Positions 33,808 to 47,041 of a stretch of DNA of 64,000 nucleotides are shown piece after piece; positions within the stretch are counted from its first letter, which is position 1, and the number at the start of each line of letters is the position of its first letter. The stretch is from NCBI GenBank assembly GCA_021234155.1, contig JAJEKV010000076.1, positions 107,452-171,451 of the forward strand, written 5' to 3'. This DNA comes from Isoetes taiwanensis. Lineage: Eukaryota; Streptophyta; Lycopodiopsida; Isoetales; Isoetaceae. The position numbers were made by a program, and so were the translations under genes. A model generated the notes under the pieces. It was not told where the DNA came from, did no database searches, and saw only the letters and a program-made list of their open reading frames with translations.

Positions 33808-33850
33808 GCTTGGTCTAGTGGTTAGCATGGGGGGCTGAGGTCGAATGCCC
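33808..33850 (+). mobile_element. tRNA-like SINE head, shortened, copy 2
   Basis: TGGTCTAGTGG is kept, but the stretch leading into box B is deleted, joining CTGAGG to TCGAATGCCC. Confidence 0.45.
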
Positions 33851-33899
33851 ACATAACATAAAAATTTTAAAAGCCTTTTCCTAAGGGATGAGCATTCAA

Positions 33900-34285
33900 C
33901 TTGGGCCGTAGAATCTTGGACTCGATCACGGGTCGAGATCTCACCACGTGACAATAATTAAAGCAATATGAGCCATAGGATCTATTATATATAATTCCCA
34001 AAGTCATGTGCACCGTAGGATATGTGCCAAGCCACGTGAGCCGTAAGATCTCGGATCGATGATCACGATCGGATCAACCTAGACCGTAGGATCGATTACA
34101 TATAATTCCCAAAGCCATGTGCACCGTAGGATGTGTCCCAAAGCAACGTGAGCCGTAGGATCCCGGACCGACGATCAAAATCAGATCAACCTGGACGGTA
34201 GGATTGCCTACATATAATCTACAAACAAACTCCCAAGCCATCGGGCCATAGAACACGCCCCAAAGCCACGCGGAGCCGTAGGATC
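33900..34285. repeat. CCGTAGGAT tandem repeat, copy 2
   Basis: Same repeat as 7800-8175, with a slightly longer first unit. Confidence 0.65.
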
Positions 34286-34390
34286 TCTGGATCAACTACC
34301 GGATTCAGAAGGACAAACATAAGAACATATATATGTTATGATATGATATTGTAGGTTGATTCCTCTAGAACATTATTCTGAAATTCCTAT

Positions 34391-35002
34391 CTAGAATTTT
34401 GACACCTCAGCCAACTTCGTGCGCAACACTTCTCCATAAAAAAATTTGAAACGTATAATAAATTGAGGCAAAGGAACAATCGAAAGCTCCAAAGGCGGAG
34501 GGAAAGAATGGATCGATGGAGCAGTCAGCGAGAGCGCTCCATTTAATTGATCTAATCCTAGACCTATAATTGGTCCATGCCTATTTGTATTCAAATCTGG
34601 TATAGTATGTGATTCTAGCATGAAATTTAGGATACTAATATTATCTACTCTTATATAATCGATATAAGCCAAGATTCGATTCCCATATTCCTTGGATTCC
34701 CGTCCGGGGAAAAAAATAGGGTGCTCGTGTGAAAAAAAAGGAAAAATAAGAACCGTATCAGGGTGGACATCTGTCGATCGAAGATATTTTTGTTGTGACA
34801 AACGGCAGTCGTGAGTTCGTCTCGTCGTTGATCTTATCTGCTTCTTATCTACTTCTGAAGGACTCTGCTCCGTCAAATGCTCTTCCTGCCAGTTCGTTTG
34901 CTCCATTCCGGCGAGCTCTCCTTTCACCGCCGCGTTAACCCAGGTAGTAAAAAAATTTGTGTGTCTGTGATGCATCTCTTTGGCTATGGTTCTTTCTGGC
35001 AT
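34391..35002 (-). CDS. Conserved hypothetical ORF of module B, copy 2 (203 codons)
   Basis: This is the longest open version of the B ORF, starting MPERTIAKEMHHRHTNFF and ending LAEVSKF. It contains GLGLDQLNGALSLTAPSIHS near residues 145-165. No domain, signal peptide or transmembrane helix is evident. A diverged fragment of its 3' half lies at 32836-32960. Organellar origin was considered but no plastid or mitochondrial gene was recognised. Whether it is expressed is unknown. Confidence 0.35.
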   Translation of the reverse strand: MPERTIAKEMHHRHTNFFTTWVNAAVKGELAGMEQTNWQEEHLTEQSPSEVDKKQIRSTTRRTHDCRLSQQKYLRSTDVHPDTVLIFPFFSHEHPIFFPGRESKEYGNRILAYIDYIRVDNISILNFMLESHTIPDLNTNRHGPIIGLGLDQLNGALSLTAPSIHSFPPPLELSIVPLPQFIIRFKFFYGEVLRTKLAEVSKF

Positions 35003-35330
35003 GGTTCGCCCTTTGGTCAGGTTGATCGCATCCCCTGTTCTTGGGTCCGATCAATGCCATCAAGCATGGCCGCTTCCAATTCATGCAAATCCGAACAGAG
35101 GCTCGCTTTGTGCCACCGTAAACCGGGGACTTCTTGGGTGTTCTATTATCGGGGCCTCTTCTTTCTAAAGGCTACCATGTCCATTTGACAATTAGCATCA
35201 CACCAGGTTAGATTTGTTAATGTGGAAAAAGAAATTTCCCTTTTTTCTGCCATCTAAAATGGCTATCTCATTTCTAAATTTTGCAAAACCCGGAGCATGC
35301 AAGTTTGATTAATGTAATCTTGCTGTGCAG

Positions 35331-35458
35331 AGGTGAGGCATGAGCTTGTGCATGCTTATTTGCTTAGCTACAACAGCCTTTCTAAGGCCATTAATGGCTG
35401 TGAAGGAGTCTTCCATGTTCCTGCTCCACATGAAATAATTGGCACTAGAGATTATCCA
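35331..35458 (+). pseudogene. Cinnamoyl-CoA-reductase-like exon, copy 2
   Basis: Acceptor GTGCAG, open 128-base exon and donor GTAAGT are all intact here. The encoded LLSYNSLSKAINGCEGVFHV followed by PAPHEIIGTRDYP fits the CCR/DFR family segment after the cofactor-binding loop. Other exons (GxxGxxG motif, catalytic YxxxK) were not found nearby, so it is a fragment. Confidence 0.55.
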
Positions 35459-35916
35459 GTAAGTTTGGTAAAGTTTCCTCTGGTTTTTTGTTGCAAAACT
35501 AAAGGTTACGGGCGGTTTAAAGGGAAAATGCTTAATCTCCTTTATTCTTCCTGTTTAATCGATGAGCCGTCGGTTGTTACTTTATTTTTCCATTTAATCC
35601 TGTTGCAAGGACGTCTCTGATCTTTGAATCATACACAATTTTCCCTTTGTTCCAGCAGAGGTTTTGCCTTTTCCAATTTCGTGCGGTGATGTTGACATGG
35701 GTTTGGAGCTGCTAAAAATAAGCCAGGCAATGGATAGGACATTTTCCAGATTTTCGGAAATAGGCTGGTTGGTTGTGCTGGAATAATGGCCACAGGTAGG
35801 CTTTATGTCTGTTTTTTTGCCGGAGTTGAGCTCTGTATAAATCGGGAGACTTCATGCCAGTTTAGGGAAAGTAAAGCCAAAGGACACCAAGGTAGCTATT
35901 TGCATTATACTTCATA

Positions 35917-36621
35917 TTGTCTTTTTTTTGTACAGATTTGACATTAAAGTCCGGTCAATATTTTTATTGTTTCTTGAAGGGCAGGGAGCAAGCAGCCTTA
36001 AAACAGAAATCTACTACAAAACAAGGAGTTCAAGTTGATCCAAGTGCATTAAGTGTTGTTAGAGTTCCTACTTCCACTCGGGGGTGTGAAGATCCTGGTT
36101 TTGAAAGCTTCATTGATGGAGATGAGCGACAAAGGCGTCTCACCATAGTCTCACCATAGCACGCCCATTTGTCCCATTGTTGGGCCCCTGAATCACAAAT
36201 ATTGTCACATTCCACGATGAAGCAAACTTTGATAAAAGCCCAAAGTAAGGAAGATGTCGAAGTTCTTGTTTGATTCTTTCTATCCTAGAGGTTAAATTTA
36301 CACGAGTCTCTTTCTTCAGGAGGTCGGAAGGGAACTTGTTGGCCGAGTGAAATAGAAATGTGGAGCCTGAAGTCCTTAGTGAAGCTTCTTCCCATACAAG
36401 TCCAACAAATGCAGTGATTTTATAGCTTGAAGTCTGGCATGGAGGGCCTGTGTTGCCAAATCTCAAACTATCCCATGTGCTACATAAAAAAAATGAACGT
36501 CCTGCCATCATCAGAGCTTCAAAAGCCCTGTTTTTGTCATGAATTGGGTTGCGGGGCTTCCAACTCTCTGATTCATGCGGTTATGTGGTATATGCATATC
36601 TCGCATTTCCCATCATTCTAA
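35917..36621 (+). other. Unrecognised conserved coding-like block, copy 2
   Basis: The frame 35917-36159 reads GREQAALKQKSTTKQGVQVD followed by PSALSVVRVPTSTRG. It is shared with copy 3, where it stays open longer. No family recognised. Confidence 0.3.
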
Positions 36622-37884
36622 AAAAAAATCTGATACGTAAGCGGGAGCGAGGAACAGGAGCGAGGGAATGGATCTTCCAAATGGTGATTCTAATTTGCTG
36701 CTTTCTGATTCTGCAAAGGACGAGGACATAATCATTTAACTGTGATTCACCAAAATTGTTGGTAAGGCAAAGACGACTTCATGTCAAATTATAAATGTTA
36801 CGCAATAGTATAGGTAATTGAGTCCCTTTTTAATATAATAGGATAGAATTTAAAAGAATTCTAAATTGAGACCTACCAGATATACTTATCTATAGTCGAA
36901 AAAAAAAAAAAATAGATATTCTTCTCCTCGAAATGATGGCCTAGCTCGCATATATTATTTATAAATTTTTGAATCATGTTATCGACGGTGATTGTTGTCG
37001 ATGCCTAACAAAAGCCATTGATTTTAAACATCCGTAGTTCTTAGGCTCCTTTAACGTATCTATAATTTACGCAATCCCATTGTCTAAATGGTCCGCAGAT
37101 TTGGTTTTATTTTTCATCGATTTGTTGTGTGTAATTTTTAACCCGTAATTCCCTTACGCTAGATGTTTGTAATTCACTAAACATTGTGCTAAGACTGTTA
37201 ATGGACATCACCTGCGTCTTGCAATCGAGCAAACAAAGCATTGAAGTCCTTGCTTACAAAGATATTGATCGTGCATTTTACTTGCATGATATATAACTCA
37301 TCGGCACCCTTTACTTCATTTTTTCGATTGCTGGCCCAAATATATGCGGGCATTTTTATTTTACGACCACAACTCAATCATTGAGGATATTAAGAAGCTA
37401 AAGCTTTTACGCAATAGCTTGATCTAACGTGCATCATTGGCATCTATCATTTGAATCACCTTGCAAAGGCACTTTGTGCCACATTGTGTTTAAATATATA
37501 AAACATCATGCGTGTTGTATTATTCAGAATATTGGAATAATGGTTAGCCTCATAAGCCAAGCTCCTTAAAACTGATTGTTTTAAAAACATCTTTCAAGAT
37601 CGTCATGGTTTCCCAATTGTAGAATTCTAATTTTGACTAAAGAATCCCAATAATTGAAGATTCTCATGTTGGGTTCCCAATTGAAGGATTTTGATTTTGG
37701 CTTAAGAATCTTACTCCCAAAAGATAAAAACCAAGTTGCTACATTGCATTGAGTTTGTCAAGTAGTACATTGAACATTGATGAAGATGTTATTTTAGAAA
37801 TTTGGGAAAGGATCAAGATTAGTTTGGAATTGTTAAGTTCCCAGTTGGTTGCAAGATTTATTTGGGCAAGATATTTGGAGCATT
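36622..37884. other. No gene recognised (module B, copy 2)
   Basis: Counterpart of 11044-12297; AT-rich, short ORFs only. Confidence 0.4.
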
Positions 37885-38048
37885 AGCTTCCAACCACATC
37901 AGGGAGATCTTAAGTTGAGCTTAGGCATCATGGCCGAGGCACATTCTTAGGAATATGAATGAGAGTAGCTTCCAACCACATTAGGGAGATCTTAAGTTGA
38001 GCTTAGGCATCATGGCCGAGGCACATTCTTAGGAATATGAATGAGAGT
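37885..38048 (+). repeat. 83-bp direct tandem duplication, copy 2
   Basis: Two units starting AGCTTCCAACCACAT, as at 12298-12462. Confidence 0.85.
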
Positions 38049-38704
38049 ACAGAGAGATGCCGAATAAGAAAATATAATTTTTCAAGTCAAGCAAAATCTA
38101 GTCTTTGCCATGCCTTCTTACCGTAATTAGAGGATAACTTCGAATTTGTTGGATATAATAACATGTATTGTGATAGATTTCATATATAATTCTTGGTCGT
38201 ATCATTCTTATTGCATTGTTTTTTACATGACGTTCTTGAAACTCTTAAGTTACTTCTCACGTGTTTGTCCCAACACTTGATTTTGATGCAAGGCTTGGTT
38301 GAAAGGAAATCGTTCGAATACTACATCGTAGAAAAATGTGCACCTACGAGTACTCAAGGAAAAGTCTCCTCTTGACATGTGTGATCTTTAGAACAAGATT
38401 GTGTTAAGTATTAGCATAAAGAGATGGACAATTGCAACCTAATGCCTGGCATGCAGCATTTAAATTTTGTGCAGTGAGGATCAACTACTTAGTACCATGC
38501 GGGTAGCATTTAAATTTTGAGCAAGATTCTAAAATTATCTGGTCTATCTTACGACAAGGACAAGCGTCCCATATATTCAATCCGTTCAAGAAGGCCTTTT
38601 GCGCAAATGCGAACTATGATAAATCCATTACTAAACAAGATTAGAACAAAGACTCAGGCCAACTTTATAGGGTTAGAACTAAAGAAATGTTCGCGGCGGC
38701 GCGA
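38049..38704. other. No gene recognised (end of module B, copy 2)
   Basis: The frames 38193-38375 and 38517-38843 recur in other copies but match no family. The second runs across the deletion junction into D, so it is artificial at its end. Confidence 0.35.
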
Positions 38705-38708
38705 TAAA
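38705..38708. other. Deletion junction of module C (microhomology TAAA)
   Basis: Left of the junction the sequence follows B (GCGCGATAAA, as at 54098). Right of it, it follows D (TAAACCGGTTCTACTCC, as at 23312). TAAA is shared by both parents. Confidence 0.8.
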
Positions 38709-39829
38709 CCAGTTCTACTCCAACCTCTTGAAACCACTATCTTGGTTCCACTCCTCCGCAACCTTGCAAGCTCGCCCTGCCCCTTTTTATACGAAACCAA
38801 AGAGCCTTTCAAACTTGCAAGAGAAGCTTCTAGACACTTTTAGAATGCAGAGAGGCCCTCTAGAAACTCCAAATTAGGTTCTAGAACGAAAGGAAGCTTC
38901 TCGATGCTTCCTAAACTTTTTGAAGCTTACACGTGTTTACCATCCGAGGGTCTGAGATGTGCCATGTGGCATCACCTTGGCTATCGATGGGGCGTGACTT
39001 ACAGACACTATTTTTCTTATTATATAGGAGGAGGATTATACTATTCTAACATTTTCCATTTTCTCATTTCTCTGTTCACCATATTTACAACGATGTCATA
39101 GACAATTTTGGCTATCTTTCAAATATTTCCTTTCACTGCACTATTTTCTAATTATATAGGATACAAGAATTTAGCGCCGGTGGAGCTGGAGCCCCATGCA
39201 CCCCTGGGACTGAACTGAAGTGCGCGATTTGGAGAGGGACGAGCATCGATCCTTACATTCCAATAGCAAAGAAAGTTGTGATAGTAAAGGTGTTAAATAT
39301 TCTTACATTGCAATCATGATCTAGTTCTGGCCAACAATCATCTGCCCCAATTCCATATAAAGGGTCCAATTGCCAAAGCCCTTAACATTGAAAGATAGTT
39401 ACCGATGTTTATGTATTAGTGTCCATCAAATGCAAGACCAATTTTGACTATGGCATCAGCAACACATTACATGCAAACTGTGTAAAACATCATTGGACTA
39501 TGGCGAGGATTCTTGTATAGTCCTTTTGTGACTTTATTTAAGCTCCAATATATGCATGGAAAAGGCTAAAATGTAAAGTTAAGGTTTTGTGATTCAAAAA
39601 TTAGATGTTGGACAGGTAAGGTTATCTGGATGCGCCGAGGTCGATAACCAAAAATGCGGTATCGAGGTTGTACGTCCGAGGCTAGAAATTTGGCACGTAA
39701 GGGCAAGGCCCGCCAGGGCCGAAGGCCAGCCGAGGCCTTACGTGCCAAATATATGGCCAAGGACATACAACTGAGGCCACGCATTTTAGCCGCTCCAGAG
39801 ATCAAGACTCGAGCAGTTTTGGCAGTCTA
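38709..39829. other. Start of module D, copy 2; no clear gene
   Basis: Counterpart of 23316-24427. It carries the same G-box-like and TATATAGG motifs and the identical short frame at 38904-39101. Confidence 0.3.
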
Positions 39830-40115
39830 TGGCAAAACTCTATTCATATGCATCAGCCTACATCTCTAGAAGGGCGATGACACCTAGGAGCCAACGGTTC
39901 AATTAAGAAGCTAGCTGCAAACGGAACAGAAATTGATGCTATGGTGGCAGCATTATGCAAGCAAGCATGTGAAGCTGCCACATACAAACGGGGCAAATGC
40001 TCTCCATGTCTTCTCAAAAATACAGCCGGAAAAGCCATTCCAAAATGTCACTAATTCCAAAAAAAAAAAAAAAAAAAAAAAAAATTGTTAATAATCGTAT
40101 ATATAGGAAGGACAG
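39830..40115 (+). repeat. Diverged internal duplication of module D, copy 2
   Basis: Counterpart of 24428-24720, with A26 at 40059-40084. Its partner is 42428-42650. Confidence 0.55.
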
Positions 40116-40756
40116 AAGCCAAGCCATCCAAGAAAGATCCTCTATCAGCATCTTGTTGAAATTGTTGTGACTCAAACAACAATTTATTGGATGGAATAGG
40201 TCTTCGGCTTGCTATGTCTGCAAGCTCCCAGCAAACTCGACGATGTATTCTGCAAAGAAATCCACAAATTTTCTACCTCAAAAGCCAAGCCATCCAAGAT
40301 AGATCCTTTATCAGCATCCTGTTGAAATTGTTGTGACAGATTAAGTTTTTCTATCTCCATCGTTTCAATAATTTCTTCTTTCCATCCCCTATCTCTTAGC
40401 CTTTCTGCAATGTCCTGCAAATAACCATTTGACTCAAACAATGATTTATTGGATGGAATAGATCTTCACCTTGTAAGAAGCAAAGAAAATCTTCTGCTTC
40501 AACAAAAAACAAAATTCTCACGCCCACTCTAGAGATCAAGACTCGAGTAGTTTTGGCAGTCTATGGCACAGCGGTATGGTAAGATGCCTAGGTAGATAGA
40601 TATTTTGAAGATAGAGTTTTGAAGATAGATATTCTTCTGTTGAGAAAATGAAGTCCACAGTTTTTCTAAGTGGATAAAAACCTATGCTAGATCTAGACAA
40701 AGCTTCTGCATTTCTGATCGTAGGTTCAACTGTAACCCTCATGTTTTGTGCCTTAG

Positions 40757-42015
40757 GACTATGGTAGGTGGCACTAGGATGGTGAGGCTAAAAAGCCATG
40801 CCCCTAGAGTTGCCCCTAGGACCTAGACTTCCTAAGGCGGGATTAAATCTTGCCTACAAAGTGTGCATGTAAGGCAAAAGTTTTATCCAACGGATGTGTG
40901 GTGAGTTGGTATAGGCCTAGTAATGCCAAAATAAATGTACATTTGGTCATGGGTTCAAATTTTGCCAGTTTCATTTATATTTGGAAGTTGGTTACTAGGG
41001 GTATAATGATGATGATCCCCCCGACGTGGTAGAACTTAAAAGCCTATATCGTCCTCCACTTTGGTTGTCATAAAGAGCGTGGGATAAACTAGCTAGTGCT
41101 GTACAAGATTAGTCTAGTATGGACCTTAAATAAAATAATAAAAATCAATGGGACTATGGTAGGTGGCACTAGGCAAGCAACCCCACGAATGTTACCAACA
41201 TGCCCAACACACTTAAGACACCTTATGCAATTCGTAATTATTATATTTAAGAAGTTAGAAGTGACTTTGTATGCAACAGGATCATAGGACATACTCACGG
41301 GGAGACCCAAAAACTTCGGGGATTAGACATGCTTCTAAGAGGAGAAGGAGAAGGAGAATAACGATTGAAGCACTTACTTAGGGACATCTTTATACCTAGG
41401 GATGAATGAACCATTACCAAAATTTATGACAAACCTGGCAGATGATTAGTTTAAATTTGTTGGTTGAATTGGTCAATCCAAAAATAAAATTATGCGAGAA
41501 AAGAAATTGATCAACTTCATGTCTATGAAGAATAACACTTGAATCCAAAACCGGTAAGCAAAAAAAGCCATGCCCTAGAGTTGCCCCTAGGACCTAGACT
41601 TCCTAAAGGCGCGGGATTAAATCCACGCCTACAAAGTGTGCATGTAAGGCAAAAGTTTGTCGAAGCGGATGTGTGGTGAGTTGGTATAGGCCTAATAATG
41701 TCAAAATAAATGTACATTTGGTCATGGGTTCAAACCTTGTCGGTGTCATTTATAATTGGAAGTTGGTTACTATGGCGTGGTAGCCTCCACTTTGGGCTGC
41801 CGCAAGGCTATGGGATAAACTAGCTAGTGCATACAACATTAGTCTAGTATGGACCTTAAAGCGAAGTAATGAAAAATCAATGGGACTATGGTAGGTGGCA
41901 CTAGGATGGTGAGGCTAAAAAGCCATGCCCCTAGGACCTAGACTTCCTAAGGCGGGATTAAATCCACGCCTACAAAGTGTGCATGTAAAGCAAAAAAGTT
42001 TTGCCCAACGGATGT
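40757..42015 (+). repeat. SINE-like tandem array, copy 2
   Basis: Same three-unit structure as 25363-26622, with the dispersed module (41173-41560) inside the second unit. B-box-like GGTTCAAAT lies at about 40952. Confidence 0.6.
41173..41560 (+). repeat. Dispersed module within the array, copy 2
   Basis: Matches 43931-44314 and both copies in unit 1. Confidence 0.6.
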
Positions 42016-43930
42016 GTGGTGAACCCTAAAATCGAAGAACACTAAATCGACAATTCCACTAGCCGTAGCTCCAACTTTGTTCTAGAATTGCCCAAATTCA
42101 CGAAAATCACTAGGGATTAGCTTTCTACCGATTTTGGCTGCATTAGCTCGATTTTTAGGTTCGATAGTTCAGATTTTTATTGTCCATGCATCGTTATGCA
42201 GTGTTTTTCACAAATCGGCTCCATTCTGCGAATCTACTAATGAATCGTTCTAAACCGAAAGCACCCGTTGAAGCAGCAAGAACCGTAATTTTTTTGTTCG
42301 ACATTTTTTTGCAACATGGGCCCGGCGTGGCGATGGCCAAGATCTTGGTGGGGAGATAACCCGGACCAAAAGCAAAGGTTGCTTGCCGGTTTAGGAGAAA
42401 AAGAATGTCAAAATCTTGAGAAAAGCACAAAACTCTATTCATATGCATCATTCTACATCTCGGAAGGGCAATGATTTTCAATTAAAAGCTAAGCGCAAAA
42501 GCGAGCGAAATTGATGCTATGGTGGTGGCGTTACGCAAGAAAGCACGTGAAGGCGGGCACATACAAGCGAGGCAAATGCTATCCACGTCTTCTTACCGAA
42601 AAGTCACTAATTCCAAAAATCGTTTTTTGCTAGTAATCATATATATCGGAAGAATTATACCATTCTAACATTTTCCATTCTCATTTCTCTATTCACCATA
42701 TTGTTCACCATATTTACAACCATGTTATAAATAATTTTGGAAATATTTCCTTTCAATGCAAAATGTGATGGCCGTTTCATGTCTATAATGACACTTTCCT
42801 TAAGCCTCAAATAAGAGAGAGAAAATATGCCCCATTATTTTCTGCTCTTAAATTCAGTGATTTTTAAGAATCTCCATGTAGAAAGTTATAATCACTTTAC
42901 TATGAAGCAAAGCGTTATCCAAGTGCGATTACTCAAGTCACTCCAAACAAACATCTTCATGTTAGTGCAATGAAATCGGGAATAGAATGTTTGAACAAAC
43001 ACATGGACAACATGATTATCTATGCAGCCAACTAAGACTCACGTAGGAGAGCTAATTGCAAATATATATTGATGCTCAAAAGTCACATCCTGCAAAATGC
43101 AAAAAGTAACAAGAGTCATGCAAATGAGCTCAATGAAGTGCCCAACATAATATCATTGACATAAAGAAAGAGGCAAACAAAGTAGATAACATGAACTTAG
43201 AACTAAGGCGGACCTAGTAACTAACTCGGGAGCATAGATATTTGTCCAAGGTCTTACATTAAGTATGCAAACTGGCTGCCATTGGCACCGTCTCCTCCTT
43301 AGCCATTACAACCAACCTCCATTGAGTAAAGAATTGAAAATATTAGTGGAGAAACTTCCTATTGCGTATGGTAAAAATTTTAACATGCCCCCATCAATAT
43401 TCACCTCACTTGGAATCACGATTCGACAACCTACACTAACTTACACTAAGTGACGATTGGAATAATTCAAAAGACACACAATTTGAGGTTCATAACATTT
43501 TCGTTAGTAGTGATGCCAATCTAGATAGGCCTATTTCATCGGGGCGCACAAAATAGAAGCATGTATCAAATCCATCATCTCTCAATGAATGGAGATATAA
43601 ATGGATGTAAAGAAAGATATGTCTATCACTAAAAGGAAAAATACACAAGAAAACTTTGATCTAAGAGCCCCTCTCGAGAGTGAGATGCGGACATACTATG
43701 GCTGCGGTTATTATAGCCAAATGTTTATTTCTAAAATAAATCAAAGCGAGAACACATCAAAATCTTAGCATTTGAAGCACTAAACTTTATCGTCCTAGCA
43801 AAATGCCTTTGGTTGGGCGATACTTTCTCGATCATTTCTGTACCAAGCATCCAAGAGCCACCTTTATGGTAAGGCACAAAGCACAGGCGCCTTTTAATAT
43901 ATTCTTTTTGAAACAAGAGGCTCTACCACG
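42016..43930. other. No gene recognised (module D, copy 2)
   Basis: Counterpart of 26623-28518. The 95-codon minus-strand frame 42194-42481 is not kept in copy 1. Confidence 0.35.
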
Positions 43931-44314
43931 CAAGCAACCACGAATGTTACCAACATGCCCAACACACTTGAGACACCTTATGCAATCCGTAATTATTATA
44001 TTTAAGAAGTTAGAAGTGACTGTATGCAGCGGGATCATAGGACATACTCACGGGGAGACCCAAAAACTTCGGGGATTAGACATGCTTCTAAGAGGAGAAG
44101 GAGAAGGAGAATAACGGTGAAGCACTTACTTACTTAGGGACATCTTTATACCTAGGGATGAATCAACTACGTACCAAAATTTATGACAAACCTGGCAGAT
44201 GATTAGTTTAAATTTGTTGGTTGAATTGGTCAATCCAAAAATAAAATTATGCCAGAAAGAAATTGATCAACTTCATGTCTATGAAGAATAACACTGAACC
44301 CAAAACCAGTAAGA
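43931..44314 (+). repeat. Dispersed module, stand-alone, copy 2
   Basis: Counterpart of 28519-28898. Confidence 0.6.
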
Positions 44315-44594
44315 CTTGGGCTACCTAAAGCGGTATACCTACTTGGTGTCAGTTTTATTTGCTCGCATGATCGCATAAAAACGCAACTAATAACACGCAT
44401 AAGGTTTAGGTTGTAAGTCACAATTGCAAACCGAGAAATGGGCAACATAAAACAAATTCCACCTTGCTTGCTTTCATCTTTGAATCCTCTAGGGCCATAT
44501 AAACCCTAAAAAAATTCGACTTTTAATCTCGCCTTAAAGTCATTTGCAGAGCAGCTGCTGATTTGCTGATTCAACCCTAGCTGATCAGGTCGAT

Positions 44595-44745
44595 TCAGAC
44601 CATTTTTTGTGATTATTTGCCTTATCCAAGCAACTGTGAGCTCTGCCAGGAGATACCACTGTAACTACGGAGGAAGAAAGAAACCCTTTTCCAAAATCCG
44701 GATAAAAGCATGGCCGAAACAAAAGGTTAAAAGGTACAAGAAATT
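44595..44745 (+). repeat. Upstream copy of the peptide-gene promoter segment, copy 2
   Basis: Duplicate of 47140-47285. The CTTCA repeat follows at about 44769. Confidence 0.6.
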
Positions 44746-45184
44746 TATCGCGGCGGCCTTGAACATTTCTCTTCACTTCACTTCACTTCACTTGGATTTC
44801 AACTCAGATAACGAGGGTTTTGCAGGGTTTTCGAGCAAAAGAAGCCAATAGTGAGAAGCTCAAGTCATTGGGCGCATTATGTAAAGTCTGATGCGGTCCT
44901 ATTCACAGGGATTCTTTCTTCAACAACTAAGGTTTTCGATAGCTAAATATGTAATTCGCACCATGTTTATTTGAAATTTTTAATTTCTTATCGCATTTTT
45001 CTTATCACCTTGTGAGTTCAAAGTTTTTATTATTCCACCACTTCTCATCACCTTGTGCTTATGGGAAGGTGCGAGGTGCTAAACTAAAATTATATATTCT
45101 GATGTTGATTTTGTATCAAAGGGAGACAGACCTAGCATTTCTAGAGAAAGAGAGGTTCATTTCAAAACGTTAGATATTGGCATC

Positions 45185-47041
45185 AAAGCTTGACCCTTGA
45201 AGCCAAATTATATGACTTAGCGTTGTTATCACGTATAGGCAACCAAACTATTTCCTCCTCCTTCAATTTCATTCCTTCATCTGCACTGCTATCTTATTCA
45301 TCCTCAAGCCTTTCCAATCCATCCCACTCTGCCCGCTCAGACCACTCTGTTGCTCCAAGCTCCTTCAATTATTTGTATTCATCATCTTTAGACTCAACAA
45401 AGACAGAATAATCTACCAGATCCTCTAGATATGCGTCTGAACTTCCCGCTTTACCTCTTTCTTTTATCTTTTCACTTATTGCCTAAAGAATAGGCTGTCT
45501 GAAACATGCCTCTTCTCTATTTGCCCGTTGATAGTCACGTACAGCCTTGGCAATTTCTATCTGACAACAATATTTTTGCATCCAGCAATGCCCATCTGTT
45601 ATTTTCAAGATATATCCGTTGAGAATGCTCAGCATAATAAACATCTTCTTTCTTTATTTCTGTGATGGAATCCTTCTTCTGTTGTGGCACACTCAAATTG
45701 AGAATGTTACTGGTATGACGACCCCATTGCCTGCGACTGCCAATTTCTTTTAGAATTTGGAAGCCATTGGACTGTCCTGCAATTCCATTCAAAGCTGTGA
45801 CATGATTGCTGAACCTTAAATGAGCTATGAGTTCCACATGATGCCATTGACATGGTTGACGATGCATTTTCAGAATGATTACATGCAGTAGCAACAGGTG
45901 TGAATAAATATATGCTTTGTAGGTTGTTTGGAATTTAACCAGCTCTACATGAATGCATGCTACATAGAATGAAAGGACAACTGAACTCCCTAAAGTTATG
46001 TGGCACTTCCATCAAAGAGAATGAATGCCTGTCACAGGTAAGACATGAGGCTTATAAGCATCCTTGAATAATTTAGCAAAATAAAGGAGAGCTAAACTGG
46101 CATGATTTAGACAAAATAACGTGCAGTAAACAAACATGAAAAGAAATAACTCTGACGGCCGAAATTTTTGCATAAATCTGAAAATGTAGTGCAACAAAAT
46201 CTCATCAAGGCCAAATAAGAAAACATACAACTTTCTGCAACATATGATGATGCCTCATATATTGATGCCTAATACAGATATATTTATCTAAAAAATCATG
46301 GTATACGAAAAGCATCTGCAAGTCTATGAAATAGTAGATCACGGCCAACTAATATTTAAATTGGAGAGCTGGGAATTGCTGGCCACAGTGAGGAGAGAAT
46401 GCTGATTCAGGTTGATAAACGGGGAAATCGATTAGGTTAAAGAACTGAAAAGAATGCGGCAATTTACCTGAAGCATGTTATGGATTGGCATCGCTTGGTT
46501 GAGGGGCGCAGCCAGATTGACAGAAGTCTGCGACATGTAAAATTAGCCACGCCACTAACTTTATAGACTGCATCCTTAATGATGCTTGGAGCTTCTGGCT
46601 ATGGCAGAACAGGGACGCCCAAAACCAGAGCCTTCTCATTACCTTTTACACCCAAGCTTAAAAGTATGAAGCACAACATCGCCCACAGCAGGCACCATTA
46701 GATTTAGCATGCAAACTCGAGTTTTCAAAACCCAAAATTGCGTTCATGTTTCTCACAAGAGAATCTCTGCCAATGGCGCCTTTGTGGGACGAATTCTTCC
46801 GGCATCACAATCTAGGATTTCAATTGTTTGAGGCAGAGATTTGGTGCTGCTTCATCGACCAGTCAGAAAGCTTAACATCGAAGTATCTGTTCTGGGTCAT
46901 CAAGATATGCCTGTGTACCTTTACGGTGACCATAAACCCATATTTTCCTGATAATGTAAGCTTCACGCCGCTTAAACCTGAATCATTGAACTTATTTCCG
47001 GGGCTTTTTCTCAACAATACTGCATCTACCTTTTCTTGAAC
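45185..47041 (-). pseudogene. BTB/POZ-like gene relic, copy 2
   Basis: The relic is nearly identical to 29785-31640. The 119-codon frame (45535-45894) and the 65-codon BTB-core frame (46820-47017) translate to the same proteins as in copy 1. The +1 shift between KLSDWS and TIEILDCDAG is shared by both copies. It is therefore a real, older lesion or a misread exon boundary, and not a random sequencing error. Possible donor GTAAATTG follows ATGCTTCAG at about 46470 on the minus strand. Confidence 0.45.

Noticed and set aside
38517-38843. 108-codon ORF as a gene
   Set aside because: It crosses the B/D deletion junction at 38705-38708, so its second half is fused by chance. The copy-3 frame ends differently.
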